Shown here in pieces: positions 55,971 through 64,000 of a stretch of 64,000 nt of DNA. Source of the stretch: Acidobacteriota bacterium. GTDB taxonomy: Bacteria > Acidobacteriota > Aminicenantia > Aminicenantales > Saccharicenantaceae. The stretch is from positions 1-64,000 of the forward strand of contig JAWSUF010000005.1 of the NCBI GenBank assembly GCA_033549365.1, in the 5' to 3' direction. The notes beneath the pieces are model-generated. The model did no database searches, had not been told where the DNA came from, and saw only the letters and a program-made list of their open reading frames with translations. A program made the position numbers and the translations under genes. Within the stretch, counting starts at the first letter, position 1. The number at the start of each line of letters is the position of its first letter.

Positions 55971-57893
55971 TCAGAGCCTGAAGAGAAGGTCGATCCTCAG
56001 ACCCTCGAACGGCGGGAAGAACTTGCAGGCCCCGCCGGCGCATTTCACGCCGCCCTTGATCGCGCCGTAGAACACCTTGACGTTTCCCCATCGGGAGAGC
56101 TTGAATTCGACCTGGCTGCCCCACCAGTCTTTCTTGTTCTTGAAAAACAGCACCTCGGGGTCCGTCGACCGGTCGTAGAACAGGGTCAGAACGATCCAGG
56201 GCGAATGGTGGACGGAGAACGAGGAGCGGGTTTCCCTGTAATCGAAATGGCGGCCGTCGAAGTCTTTGGCTTCGAGATACGCCTCCAGGCTTAACCGGGA
56301 GGTCAGGGGCAAGCTGACATTCGCCTGGCCGTGCCATGTGTCGCCGTGGGTGTAATAGAAGACGAGAGATTCGGTCTCCTCGCGACGGAAACCGCCCAGG
56401 ACGTTGACCCAGCCCGTCTCCCCGAATTTCTTTTCCAGGCCGAGGAAGGTGTGGTGGATGGTCCTCGGTTGGGTGACGGGAGTATCCCGGAAGTGTGCGT
56501 ATCTCCCGAATGCCAGGAGGGAACGCTTGGGGAAATAATAGTCGACCCTCCCGGCGATCGCGGTGACGTTCTTCGAGCTCACGGCGAACTGGTTGGCCAG
56601 GATCGCCACCGGTTCGGGTTCGAGGAGCGGAGGGCGGTTGTATTCAAAATCCAGGTTCTTGTAGTCCTTGAATTCGAGGAGAAAGGAGAGGTTCTTGAGG
56701 AAGAGCCCCGATTCGAGGTAGAGGCCGTGGCCCCGGACGGTGTCCTCGACGTAGTGCATCTTTTTCTGAAGAAGCAGGAATTCCCCGAAGAACTTCAGCT
56801 TGTCGCGGAAATTCGGCAGGTCGAGGCTCAAGGATTCCATGGTGGCCCGCTCCGTGTTGAAAAACGAGCCTCTTTCGAGGTCGGCATGGACGATCTGGGC
56901 CTTGACGTCCACAAGCCCGCCGATCCGCCGGCCCAGGGCGCCGCCGAGGACGCGGTCCTTGACGTCGGAGTCCTCGCGGTCGAGCCAACCCCCAAACAGC
57001 TCGGCGGAATATTCCTTGTGGGAGAAAGCGAGTTTGCCGCCGTCGACCGTCGTGTCGATGATGTATTCGAGGCCCTCCTTTTCGAAAGTCTTGAGGACGC
57101 TGAAGGCCAAGCCCCGGCCGACGGTGTGATAGAAATCCCCGGCCCGGACGGACAGGCTCCGGGTGTTGAATTCCAGGAAGCGCTTGGCCAGCGAGACCTC
57201 GTCCTGCCAGGGGGAAAAGTCGAGGTTGGCGTCGAGTCGCGCCCCGGCCATGAAGGCCCCCCGGCTCAGGGTCAGGTCCAGCTGGTTGATAATCTGGGAG
57301 GCCCTGCCTCCGCGGGTTCGGTCGACATAGTCGGCGTCGCTGAAATTTCTGTTCAGCAGCGCATCCGAGGCGTGGAAGGAAAACCGGCGGATCCGGCCTT
57401 CTTCCTCGGGTTCCAGCAATTCCTGGATTTGCTTCTCCAAGGAGATCTCGTCTCCGGGACTGTAACCGGTGTGGGTGTGCCGGATGTTCCCCTGTCTGTC
57501 GACCAGAAAGCGGTAAGGGAGGACCACCCTCGGATTGTAGAGGGCGATGACCCGGGATTCCGTATCGAGAAGAACCGGGAACGTGTAGTTGTAGCGGCTC
57601 ATGAAGGGCCGGACCATGGCCACGCTTTCCGGGCCGTCCACGGTTATGGCCAGGATGAGAAGGCCCTTGTCTGAATAGGTCTCGTGGAATCTCTGGAAAT
57701 GGGGCAGCTCCTTGACACAGGGGACGCACCAAGTTGCCCAGAAATCGACGAGGATGACCTTTTCGCCGATGTGGTCGCTCAGGCGGACGGTGTTTCCGTC
57801 AAGGTCCCTCAGGGCGAAATCGATGGCTTTCTGGGCGGACACCGGAGCCGCAAGGGCGACAACCGCCGCCGTCATGACGATAAGACGGTGCAT
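55971..57893 (-). CDS. Fusion of a TlpA thioredoxin with an outer-membrane barrel
   Basis: This 640-aa protein has a signal peptide (MTAAVVALAAPVSA), then a TlpA-like domain (residues 25-165) with LVDFWATWCVPCVKELPHFQ and cis-Pro segment VLPYRFLVDRQGNIRHTHTG. Residues 170-640 form a strand-rich barrel resembling DUF6029 proteins, ending FPPFEGLRIDLLFRL. A thiol oxidoreductase covalently tied to an outer-membrane barrel is unusual. It may deliver thiol chemistry to a surface substrate or to the inside of the outer membrane. Convergent with the 55152 gene with no gap. Confidence 0.82.
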   Translation of the reverse strand: MHRLIVMTAAVVALAAPVSAQKAIDFALRDLDGNTVRLSDHIGEKVILVDFWATWCVPCVKELPHFQRFHETYSDKGLLILAITVDGPESVAMVRPFMSRYNYTFPVLLDTESRVIALYNPRVVLPYRFLVDRQGNIRHTHTGYSPGDEISLEKQIQELLEPEEEGRIRRFSFHASDALLNRNFSDADYVDRTRGGRASQIINQLDLTLSRGAFMAGARLDANLDFSPWQDEVSLAKRFLEFNTRSLSVRAGDFYHTVGRGLAFSVLKTFEKEGLEYIIDTTVDGGKLAFSHKEYSAELFGGWLDREDSDVKDRVLGGALGRRIGGLVDVKAQIVHADLERGSFFNTERATMESLSLDLPNFRDKLKFFGEFLLLQKKMHYVEDTVRGHGLYLESGLFLKNLSFLLEFKDYKNLDFEYNRPPLLEPEPVAILANQFAVSSKNVTAIAGRVDYYFPKRSLLAFGRYAHFRDTPVTQPRTIHHTFLGLEKKFGETGWVNVLGGFRREETESLVFYYTHGDTWHGQANVSLPLTSRLSLEAYLEAKDFDGRHFDYRETRSSFSVHHSPWIVLTLFYDRSTDPEVLFFKNKKDWWGSQVEFKLSRWGNVKVFYGAIKGGVKCAGGACKFFPPFEGLRIDLLFRL

Positions 57894-58045
57894 CCTAAGA
57901 ATGCTACTCCAGCATCTTTTCGACTGTCAAGCCGGAGATCCGACAGAGATCCGTCATGGAGCCGGCGTGAGGGCGGCGGTTATTTACAAGGGAGGCGGAA
58001 TCGTCATAAAATAAACCACCCTGTGCGAAGGAGGTCGGAAGAAAG

Positions 58046-58612
58046 ATGATAATTCGAAGAATTCTCGCACTGGCTCTCTGTGTTTTCCCCGCGGCGGTCA
58101 TGGTCTCAGGCCAGGAGATTCCGGCCGGGACCGAGGACGCGCCCATCGTCGTCGTCGCGCCGATTCTCTCGGCGGACGGCGTCCCCGCCGGCGGGACGAT
58201 CAAGCTCGCCGTGAAGGCCCGGATCATTCCGGGTTGGCACATCAACGGACCGGTCCAGGATGATCCGTTCATCATCCCCTCGGTTCTGTCCTGCGAGGAG
58301 ATGGAGGGGTTGACCGTCGTCGAAACATTCTATCCCGAGGCCCGCATCGCCCGGTTCGGCTATTCCGACGGCGAAATCGCGTTTTACGACGGGGACATCG
58401 TCCTGGGGTTTCTTATGCAGGCCGCCGAAAACGCTCCGGCCGGCCCGGTGACGATCAAGGGGCGGCTGAGCTACCAGGCCTGCGACGATGAGAGCTGCCT
58501 GCCGCCCAAGTCTGAGCCGTTCGAAATCGAAGTCGTCGTTGTTGCGGCCGGAACGGCGACCACCGAACTCCACAGCGAAATATTCGCCGGGATCGAGTTC
58601 AAGAAGAAATGA
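58046..58612 (+). CDS. DsbD alpha-domain-like periplasmic protein
   Basis: This 188-aa protein has a signal (LALALCVFPAAVMVSGQ) and the immunoglobulin-like fold of the DsbD N-terminal domain, with the redox pair in YQACDDESCLPPKSEPF matching the CxxxxxC of DsbD alpha. It lacks the membrane and gamma domains, so it would receive electrons from a separate partner. Its stop overlaps the selA start as ATGA, so selenium use and thiol transfer are translationally coupled here. Confidence 0.85.
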   Translation: MIIRRILALALCVFPAAVMVSGQEIPAGTEDAPIVVVAPILSADGVPAGGTIKLAVKARIIPGWHINGPVQDDPFIIPSVLSCEEMEGLTVVETFYPEARIARFGYSDGEIAFYDGDIVLGFLMQAAENAPAGPVTIKGRLSYQACDDESCLPPKSEPFEIEVVVVAAGTATTELHSEIFAGIEFKKK

Positions 58613-60051
58613 GGCCCGGAGACGGATCGCCGGACGGAGCTGCACCGGACCGCATGGTCCTGCGCCGCATCCCATCCGTGGACGCCGTGCTCCGGGACGG
58701 GGCGGCCGTCCGCCTTGCGGAAAAGTACGGCTCCGGGGCGGCGAGTGACGCCGTCCGCGAGGCGCTGGCCGGGCTGAGAGCGCGGATCGCCGGCGGAGAC
58801 GCGCCTGCGGAGGATGCGGCCTTTTCGCCGGATGCCGTCGCCTCGGCAGCCGAGGGAATCCTGGTGGCGCGCCGATCGCCTTCTCTCCGCCCGGCCATCA
58901 ATGCGACAGGCGTCGTCATTCACACCGGGCTCGGGCGGGCCGTTCTGTCAGAAGCGGCCGTCGAAGCCCTGCGTGCCGTTTCAGCCGGCTGCTGCAACCT
59001 GGCCGTCGATGCCGAATCCGGAAAACGCGGCGACCGCGACGCCCACACCGAAGACCTGCTTTGCCGCCTGACCGGGGCCGAGGCGGCCACCGTCGTCAAC
59101 AACAATGCCGCGGCCACGGTTCTCATCCTGAACACCCTGGCCGCCGGGCGCGAGGTCGTCGTCTCCCGGGGTCAGCTTGTCGAAATCGGCGGCTCTTTCC
59201 GGATGCCCGACGTCATGACGGCGAGCGGCGCCGTCCTCCGCGAGGTCGGAACGACCAACCGGACGAAGCTTTCCGACTATGAGCAGGCAATCGGGGAGCG
59301 GACAGGGGCTCTTCTCCGCGTCCACCACAGCAACTATCGGATCATCGGCTTTACCGGGGAGCCGGGAATCGGAGAGCTTGTCGCCCTTGGCCGGAAACAT
59401 GGTCTTCCGGTCGTCGATGATCTGGGAAGCGGAGCCCTCGTCGACCTCGCGTCTTTCGGGATTTCATCCGAGCCGCTCGTCCGGGACAGCCTGACTGCCG
59501 GGGCGGACGCGGTCTGCTTCAGCGGCGACAAGCTTCTCGGCGGTCCCCAGTGCGGAATCATCGCCGGCCGGGAAGAGGCTGTCCGCCGGATCAAGAAAAA
59601 TCCCCTCAAGCGCGCCTTCCGCGTCGGCAAACTGACGATCGCCGCCCTGGAAGCGACTCTCAAACTCTTTCTCGACCCGGAGACGGTCGCTCGGATCCAT
59701 CCGGTCTACCGCATGCTGGCATTGAAGCCGGCCGATCTCGTCCGGCGCGGCCGGAAGCTCGTGCGGGGGGTCTCCGCCCGGATCGATGAACGCGTCGCCT
59801 CGGCCGCCCTGGAAGACGGCGCCTCCGAGGTCGGGAGCGGATCCGTTCCGGCCGAGACGCTGCCGACCAAACTTCTGACCGTCCGGCCGAGGAAAACTTC
59901 GGCCGAGGATTTGGCGCGCCGGTTGAGGCGGAACGACCCGCCCGTATTCGCCCGCATCCACAGGGACGCCGTGCTCTTCGATCTCCGGACGATCCGGCCG
60001 GACGAGGACGCCGTCGTCCTTCAGGCCGTCTACCGGGCGTTGGAGACTTGA
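58609..60051 (+). CDS. selA: L-seryl-tRNA(Sec) selenium transferase
   Basis: SelA converts seryl-tRNA-Sec to selenocysteyl-tRNA-Sec using selenophosphate and PLP. The 480-aa sequence has the family blocks [55 protein letters not shown] and the PLP-lysine motif [16 protein letters not shown]. Its ATG overlaps the preceding stop. Together with selB and tRNA-Sec it makes the Sec insertion set; selenophosphate synthetase (selD) is not in the window. Confidence 0.97.
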   Translation: MRPGDGSPDGAAPDRMVLRRIPSVDAVLRDGAAVRLAEKYGSGAASDAVREALAGLRARIAGGDAPAEDAAFSPDAVASAAEGILVARRSPSLRPAINATGVVIHTGLGRAVLSEAAVEALRAVSAGCCNLAVDAESGKRGDRDAHTEDLLCRLTGAEAATVVNNNAAATVLILNTLAAGREVVVSRGQLVEIGGSFRMPDVMTASGAVLREVGTTNRTKLSDYEQAIGERTGALLRVHHSNYRIIGFTGEPGIGELVALGRKHGLPVVDDLGSGALVDLASFGISSEPLVRDSLTAGADAVCFSGDKLLGGPQCGIIAGREEAVRRIKKNPLKRAFRVGKLTIAALEATLKLFLDPETVARIHPVYRMLALKPADLVRRGRKLVRGVSARIDERVASAALEDGASEVGSGSVPAETLPTKLLTVRPRKTSAEDLARRLRRNDPPVFARIHRDAVLFDLRTIRPDEDAVVLQAVYRALET

Positions 60052-60070
60052 CCGGGGAGCGAGAAAGGCC

Positions 60071-61981
60071 GTGAAACCCCATGTCATCGTCGGAACGTCC
60101 GGCCACATCGACCATGGAAAATCCACGCTCGTCAGGGCCCTGACGGGGATCGACCCCGGCACTCTCCCCGAAGAGAAGGCGCGCGGCCTGACCATCGAAC
60201 TCGGCTTCGTCTTCCTCGACGATCCCGACTACGAAAAGCAGATCGTCTTCATCGACGTGCCCGGGCACGAAAAATTCGTCCGGACCATGGCCGCGGGTGC
60301 AAGCAACGTCGATGCCGCCCTGCTGATCGTTGCGGCCGACGAGGGCGTCAACGTCCAGACGAGGGAGCATTTCGATATTCTCCGTCTTCTCGAGATTCCG
60401 GCCGGAATCGTCGTCCCGACCAAGATCGATCTGGCCGACGAAGCCCGAAGCCGCGAGGTCGAGGCCGAGATCCGGGCCCTTGTCGCCGGGAGTTTCCTGG
60501 ACGGGGCACCCATTCTGCCGGTGTCCGCGGCGACGGGCGAGGGGATGGACAAGCTTCGGACGGCGCTCCGCGATCTCGGCCGGTCCGTCCGGCCCCGCGA
60601 GGACCGCGGCCTCTTCCGCATGCCCATCGACCGGGTGTTCGTCCTGCAGGGCTTCGGCACGGTCGTCGCCGGCACCGTCCTCGGCGGCGAGGTCCGGGTC
60701 GGAGACAAGGTCGAGATCTATCCCGATGGGTTGACCGCCCGGGTGAGGAACATCCACGTCCACGGGGAGATCCGCGAAAAGGCCGGAATCGGCCTGAGGA
60801 CGGCCCTCAACCTCATGGACTTGAAGAAGGACGATCTCCGGCGCGGCCAGTGCGCGGCCAGGCCGGGAACCCTGGAGCCGACGGAGCGTCTCGATCTCCG
60901 TCTCCGCGTTCTTGAACGCTACGGGAAGGACGTCAAGAACAGGGAGCGTGTCCGGATCCACGTCGGCACGGACGAGATCATTGCCCGGCTGGCCATCCTC
61001 GACAGGGGCGTTCTGCGGCCGGGAGAGACGGCGCCCGTCCAGGCTTTTCTGGAATCGCCGACCGCGGCCCTGCCCGGCGACCGGTTCGTCGTCCGGGCCT
61101 TCTCGCCCCAGGCGACGCTCGGGGGCGGCCGCGTCGTCGACGCCCGGCCGGCCCGGCACCGGCGCCTGGACGACCGGGTCATCGATGGTTTGAAGAGGCT
61201 CGAAGGCGGGCTCGAGGACGCCGTTGAGGAGACCGTCCGGAAGTGCGGTTTCGGAGCCTGCGGCGTGTTGGATGCGGCCCGGTCTCTGGGGGCGGACGCC
61301 GGCGACGTCGAGCGGGCGGCTGAGACGCTCTGCGGCGCGGACCGCCTGGTCCGTGTTCCGGGCGAAAGAGGCGTCCTTTACATTCATCCGGAAGCGTTCC
61401 GGTTGCTTTCGGAGAAGACGGCCGGGTTGGTCAAGGCTTACCTGGAAAAAAACCCGCACCGGCCGGCCATGCCCTTCGCCGAACTGCGGGCCGAGTTCCT
61501 GAAGTGGAGCGGACCGGGTGTTTTCCCGGCCGTTCTCGACGCTCTCTGCCGGTCGGGAGTCCTGGAAAAAAAGGATCGCGACGTCGGACTGCCGGGCCGG
61601 GACCGGGATCCCGACCGCAAACGGCGGGAGGCGCAGGACCGGGTGGAGCTCATTTACCGGCGGGCGGGTCTCGCCGCGCCGCTTGAAGAGGACGTCATGC
61701 GCGAGGCCGGGCTCCAGCCGAGGTTTTTCCGCGAGATCTTATACGAGCTCGCCCGGACCGGCGTCATCGTCCGGCTCGGTCCCAAGGTCACTTATCACCG
61801 GGACGCGCTGGCCCGGGCCCGGGAAGCCGTGTCCGACCGGATCCGGCGGACGGGCGGCATCACCATCGCCGAGCTCAGGGATAAGCTCGATCTTTCGCGG
61901 AAGTACGCCTGCGCCATCCTGGAATATTTCGACAAGATCGGGTTCACCCGGCGCTCCGGCGACCGGCATGTGCTAAAATGA
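60071..61981 (+). CDS. selB: Selenocysteine-specific elongation factor SelB
   Basis: This 636-aa GTPase brings Sec-tRNA to the ribosome and binds SECIS. The G domain has [18 protein letters not shown] (G1), [14 protein letters not shown] (G3) and [10 protein letters not shown] (G4); the C-terminal winged-helix SECIS-binding repeats run from about residue 400, ending [20 protein letters not shown]. The GTG start at 60071 is preferred, with GAGAAAGG 5 nt upstream. It reads into tRNA-Sec after 14 bp. Confidence 0.97.
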   Translation: MKPHVIVGTSGHIDHGKSTLVRALTGIDPGTLPEEKARGLTIELGFVFLDDPDYEKQIVFIDVPGHEKFVRTMAAGASNVDAALLIVAADEGVNVQTREHFDILRLLEIPAGIVVPTKIDLADEARSREVEAEIRALVAGSFLDGAPILPVSAATGEGMDKLRTALRDLGRSVRPREDRGLFRMPIDRVFVLQGFGTVVAGTVLGGEVRVGDKVEIYPDGLTARVRNIHVHGEIREKAGIGLRTALNLMDLKKDDLRRGQCAARPGTLEPTERLDLRLRVLERYGKDVKNRERVRIHVGTDEIIARLAILDRGVLRPGETAPVQAFLESPTAALPGDRFVVRAFSPQATLGGGRVVDARPARHRRLDDRVIDGLKRLEGGLEDAVEETVRKCGFGACGVLDAARSLGADAGDVERAAETLCGADRLVRVPGERGVLYIHPEAFRLLSEKTAGLVKAYLEKNPHRPAMPFAELRAEFLKWSGPGVFPAVLDALCRSGVLEKKDRDVGLPGRDRDPDRKRREAQDRVELIYRRAGLAAPLEEDVMREAGLQPRFFREILYELARTGVIVRLGPKVTYHRDALARAREAVSDRIRRTGGITIAELRDKLDLSRKYACAILEYFDKIGFTRRSGDRHVLK

Positions 61982-61995
61982 TCGGACGAGGATAC

Positions 61996-62092
61996 GGGAG
62001 AGTCGAGGTCCCGGTGGGCCTTCAGGACTTCAAATCCTGCATGGGGCCTTGAAAAAGCCCCGGGTGGGTTCGACTCCCACACTCTCCCGCCA
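61996..62092 (+). tRNA. selC: tRNA-Sec (anticodon TCA)
   Basis: The 97-nt gene folds as a selenocysteine tRNA: an 8-bp acceptor stem (GGGAGAGT with ACTCTCCC), anticodon arm CAGGACTTCAAATCCTG with TCA, a long extra arm with stem GGGGCCTT-AAAAAGCCCC, a T arm GTGGGTTCGACTCCCAC and encoded CCA. It lies 14 bp after selB and is the only tRNA in the window. The long acceptor and variable arm distinguish it from tRNA-Ser. Confidence 0.97.
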
Positions 62093-62113
62093 AATCATCC
62101 TCCGGATCGCCGG

Positions 62114-63652
62114 TCAGTCGTCTTTTTTTACGATGCTCTCCTTGACGGCGGCCAGCCGTTGATTGTAGAAGTCGGCCAGGCCGGGCTGGTCCGCGGCCAG
62201 GGCCGCGGCCTTTTCGGCCGCTTCCAAAGCCTCAGCCTTTCGGCCAAGCGCCAGGTAAACCATGGCCAGGGTGTCCTGGATATGGGGGGCTTGGGGCTGG
62301 AGTTCGGCGGCCTTCTCAGCGGCCTCCAGGGCGCTTTCGAGATTCGTTTTGCGGCCGGACCAGAACCTCGCGTAACTGATAAGGTCGTTGGGTTTATCGG
62401 CGCACGTCGAGGCGAATCGACGGCCGTAAACGGCCAGGGCTTCGGCCTCGTTGCCGGTCTTGATGTGGAGTTTGGCCGCGGTCTGCAGGAAGTAGGGATG
62501 ATCGGGATTAAGCCGGATCGCCGTCAAGGCCATTTCGAGCGCGGCGTCGAGATTGGCGTCTCGGTCGTGCCAGAAGTTGGCGAAACCCGCAAGATCCCAG
62601 GCCAGGCCGGTCACCCGGCCTTCAATGAAGGTTCGGCCGTAGACGTCGTCGGCCTTGCTCTTCTCGTCATTGAGGATATGCAGCTGGGCCAGATTTTGGG
62701 CGAAGGCCGGCACGGGGTTGATGCGGGTGAGATTCCGGATTTTCTCGGCCAGCTCGATCCCCCGGTCGACCGGTCCCTTGTCACGGATGATCCGGGTGAC
62801 GTAGGCGTTAAGGGCGCTGGGATCGTCGCCGTATCGTGCGACGTAGTCCTCGAAGAAGGCGGTTGCATCCTCGCGGCTTCCGGAATAAGAGTAAAAGGAG
62901 CCGAGGATGGAACAGGCCTGTTTGAGGATCGGGCTTTCCGGGTAGTCCCGGATAAAGGCCCTCATGGGGGCGATGTCCCGGCCCCGGTCGAAAAGCTGGA
63001 GCTGGGCCGCGGCGTATGCGGAGGCCTCGCGGTAGGAGACTTTCTCCCCGAGATATTCCGTCGTTCCGGCTTTTCCTTCGGGATCGAGGGTGATGACTTT
63101 CCGGTGGAGTTCGAGCGCTCGGAGGGTTTTCTCCTCGACGTACCGGCCGGCGTATTTTTCGGCCAGCTTGAAGACGACGGAGACATCATCGGGATTTTCG
63201 GCGTACTGAGCCGAGAGGGTCCGGGTGGTGTCGATGCCGCGGGCGGACATATCGAGTTTCTCGACGAATTTCGCGGCCGGCGGACCGTAACCGACGTGCC
63301 AGTCGATCTCGGCCCCGTCTCCGTCCACGATCATGGTCGTGGGCGTCGCCCGGATGTCGTACCGGCTGAAGACGGGGGGACCGTTCGGGGCGTCGCGGTC
63401 GGCGCGGAAGAGGACGAAATGTCCGTTCAGGAGTTCGTGGAATTCGGCGTTGGCGTAGACCTGCTGACCCAGCAGGACACAGGCGCCTCAGCCGCCGGAG
63501 TAGAAATCGATGAGGACCTTCTTTCCCTCCGTGCGGGCCTGGGCCAGGGCGTCCTCGAAATCGCCCTTGAACCAGATTTGTCCCGCGGCGGATGCCGCAA
63601 AGAGCAGGAGCCCGGCGGCGGCGGTGGTGATTTTCGATGCTGTGGTGTGCAT
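62114..63652 (-). CDS. Thioredoxin-TPR selenoprotein (U55xxC58)
   Basis: Read through an in-frame TGA (63490-63488), the gene encodes 512 aa. MHTTASKITTAAAGLLLFAA starts a signal peptide; a thioredoxin fold follows with VLIDFYSGG-U-GAC, where U55xxC58 replaces CxxC, and a cis-Pro loop ATPTTMIVDGDG. Residues about 130-512 are TPR-type repeats (ALEMALTAIRLNPDHPYFLQ, ALEAAEKAAALAADQP). Sec lowers the redox potential and speeds thiol exchange. A SECIS-like hairpin follows the UGA. The gene is convergent to selB/tRNA-Sec. Translation ending at the TGA would leave only 54 residues, so readthrough is the sensible reading. Confidence 0.88.
63460..63490 (-). promoter_or_regulatory. Sec codon TGA and SECIS-like hairpin of the thioredoxin gene
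   Basis: Downstream of the TGA (63490-63488) on the minus strand, 18 nt precede the loop GGT (63469-63467), closed by the perfect 7-bp stem CCTGCTG / CAGCAGG (63476-63460). The G-rich loop at this distance fits the bacterial SECIS consensus (a G in the first two loop positions, 16-37 nt from UGA). The loop begins at the same distance as in the propeller gene. Confidence 0.8.
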
Positions 63653-63692
63653 GACGAAACCAAGATACGCGATCATCGGCAGGGGTGTCAAA

Positions 63693-64000
63693 TCATTTCA
63701 AGCCGGCATCGGCTTCCTTGAGTTCGTTCCACAGCATCATCGCCCGGCAGCCGCCGAAGGCCGCGGCCAGCGCCGCGGCTTCCTCGAGCTCCGCGTCGCC
63801 GATGCCCATATCCCGGGCCTTGCGGATGTGGATTTTCGAACAGGGGACGCAGTTGACCGCAAGTCCGAGGGCCACGGCGATAAGCTCTTTGGTGACGACA
63901 TCGAGGGCGCCGGGTTTGAGCGCCGCGCTCATGAAATCCTGGAACATGTCCAGGGCCCTGTCCGGCGTTCCGGAGCCTTCGGCGCAGCAGGCCTCGTGCG
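63693..64000 (-). CDS. AhpD-like carboxymuconolactone decarboxylase family protein (5' end beyond the window)
   Basis: The frame is open to the right edge. It reads HEACCAEGSGTPDRAL and then MFQDFMSAALKPGALDVVTK, the ALAVNCVPCSKIHIRKA segment with the CxxC of AhpD-like proteins, and EEAAALAAAFGGCRAMMLW. The ATG at 63947 is therefore probably internal rather than the start. Such proteins use the CxxC for peroxide reduction or thiol transfer. It lies 40 bp upstream of the selenoprotein start and is probably in the same operon. Confidence 0.75.
   Translation of the reverse strand, partial: HEACCAEGSGTPDRALDMFQDFMSAALKPGALDVVTKELIAVALGLAVNCVPCSKIHIRKARDMGIGDAELEEAAALAAAFGGCRAMMLWNELKEADAGLK

Overview
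The window is GC-rich bacterial DNA with a Gram-negative envelope (signal peptides, lipoboxes, outer-membrane barrels) and an anaerobic redox lifestyle: an [FeFe]-hydrogenase-like and NADH/ferredoxin operon, NfnAB-like subunits and a complete selenocysteine (Sec) insertion apparatus. Together these suggest an anaerobic Acidobacteriota or Candidatus Aminicenantes-type genome. That placement is inference from gene content, not from a marker gene.

Layout. (1) Positions 1-22.9 kb are a defence and mobile island, almost all on the minus strand. It holds a cut-off transposase-like gene, a possibly truncated GNAT gene, a 1401-aa orphan and HNH and PD-(D/E)xK nucleases. It also holds a type I restriction operon, hsdM - nuclease - hsdS - sir2 - herA - hsdR, with SIR2 and HerA embedded between the S and R subunits through overlapping stop and start codons. 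Beyond these lie a HEPN protein, an IS3 remnant, a Ser/Thr kinase, a DUF5131 protein and an RlaP-like nucleotidyltransferase. Four copies of one promoter-plus-leader block stand ahead of hsdM, the kinase, the DUF5131 gene and the nucleotidyltransferase; three carry IS21-end-like 23-bp repeats. (2) Positions 23.0-33.4 kb are a ten-gene plus-strand redox operon behind a clear sigma70 promoter. It encodes NuoG-, NuoE- and NuoF-like subunits, NfnA/NfnB-like flavoproteins, a sensory-type [FeFe]-hydrogenase domain, two DRTGG-type proteins and an anti-sigma-type ATPase, but no catalytic HydA.

(3) Positions 33.5-46 kb are mixed: several toxin-antitoxin pairs (RelE/RHH twice, MntA/HepT, VapBC), a NimA-like remnant, MazG, a B12-type radical SAM protein, a beta-propeller lipoprotein, a cyclase-family hydrolase, a ferredoxin with a Crp/Fnr regulator, and palindromic and tandem repeat elements. 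(4) Positions 44.5-55 kb encode surface proteins: three paralogous outer-membrane barrels, an ECF sigma/anti-sigma pair, YbjQ, a 19-aa membrane peptide and a large secreted beta-propeller protein. (5) Positions 55-64 kb are an envelope thiol-redox and selenium cluster: a TlpA lipoprotein, a TlpA-barrel fusion, a DsbD-alpha-like protein, selA, selB, tRNA-Sec, a Sec-containing thioredoxin-TPR protein and an AhpD-like CxxC protein.

The main discovery is that two genes are interrupted by an in-frame TGA, each followed by a hairpin whose apical loop starts 19 nt after the TGA, as expected for bacterial SECIS elements. One gives a UxxC thioredoxin-TPR protein beside tRNA-Sec. The other gives a secreted 819-aa beta-propeller protein with Sec at residue 417, whose hairpin has the loop AGGUCU, identical to the E. 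coli fdhF SECIS loop. A Sec-containing BNR/sortilin-type propeller would be a new selenoprotein type as far as I know.
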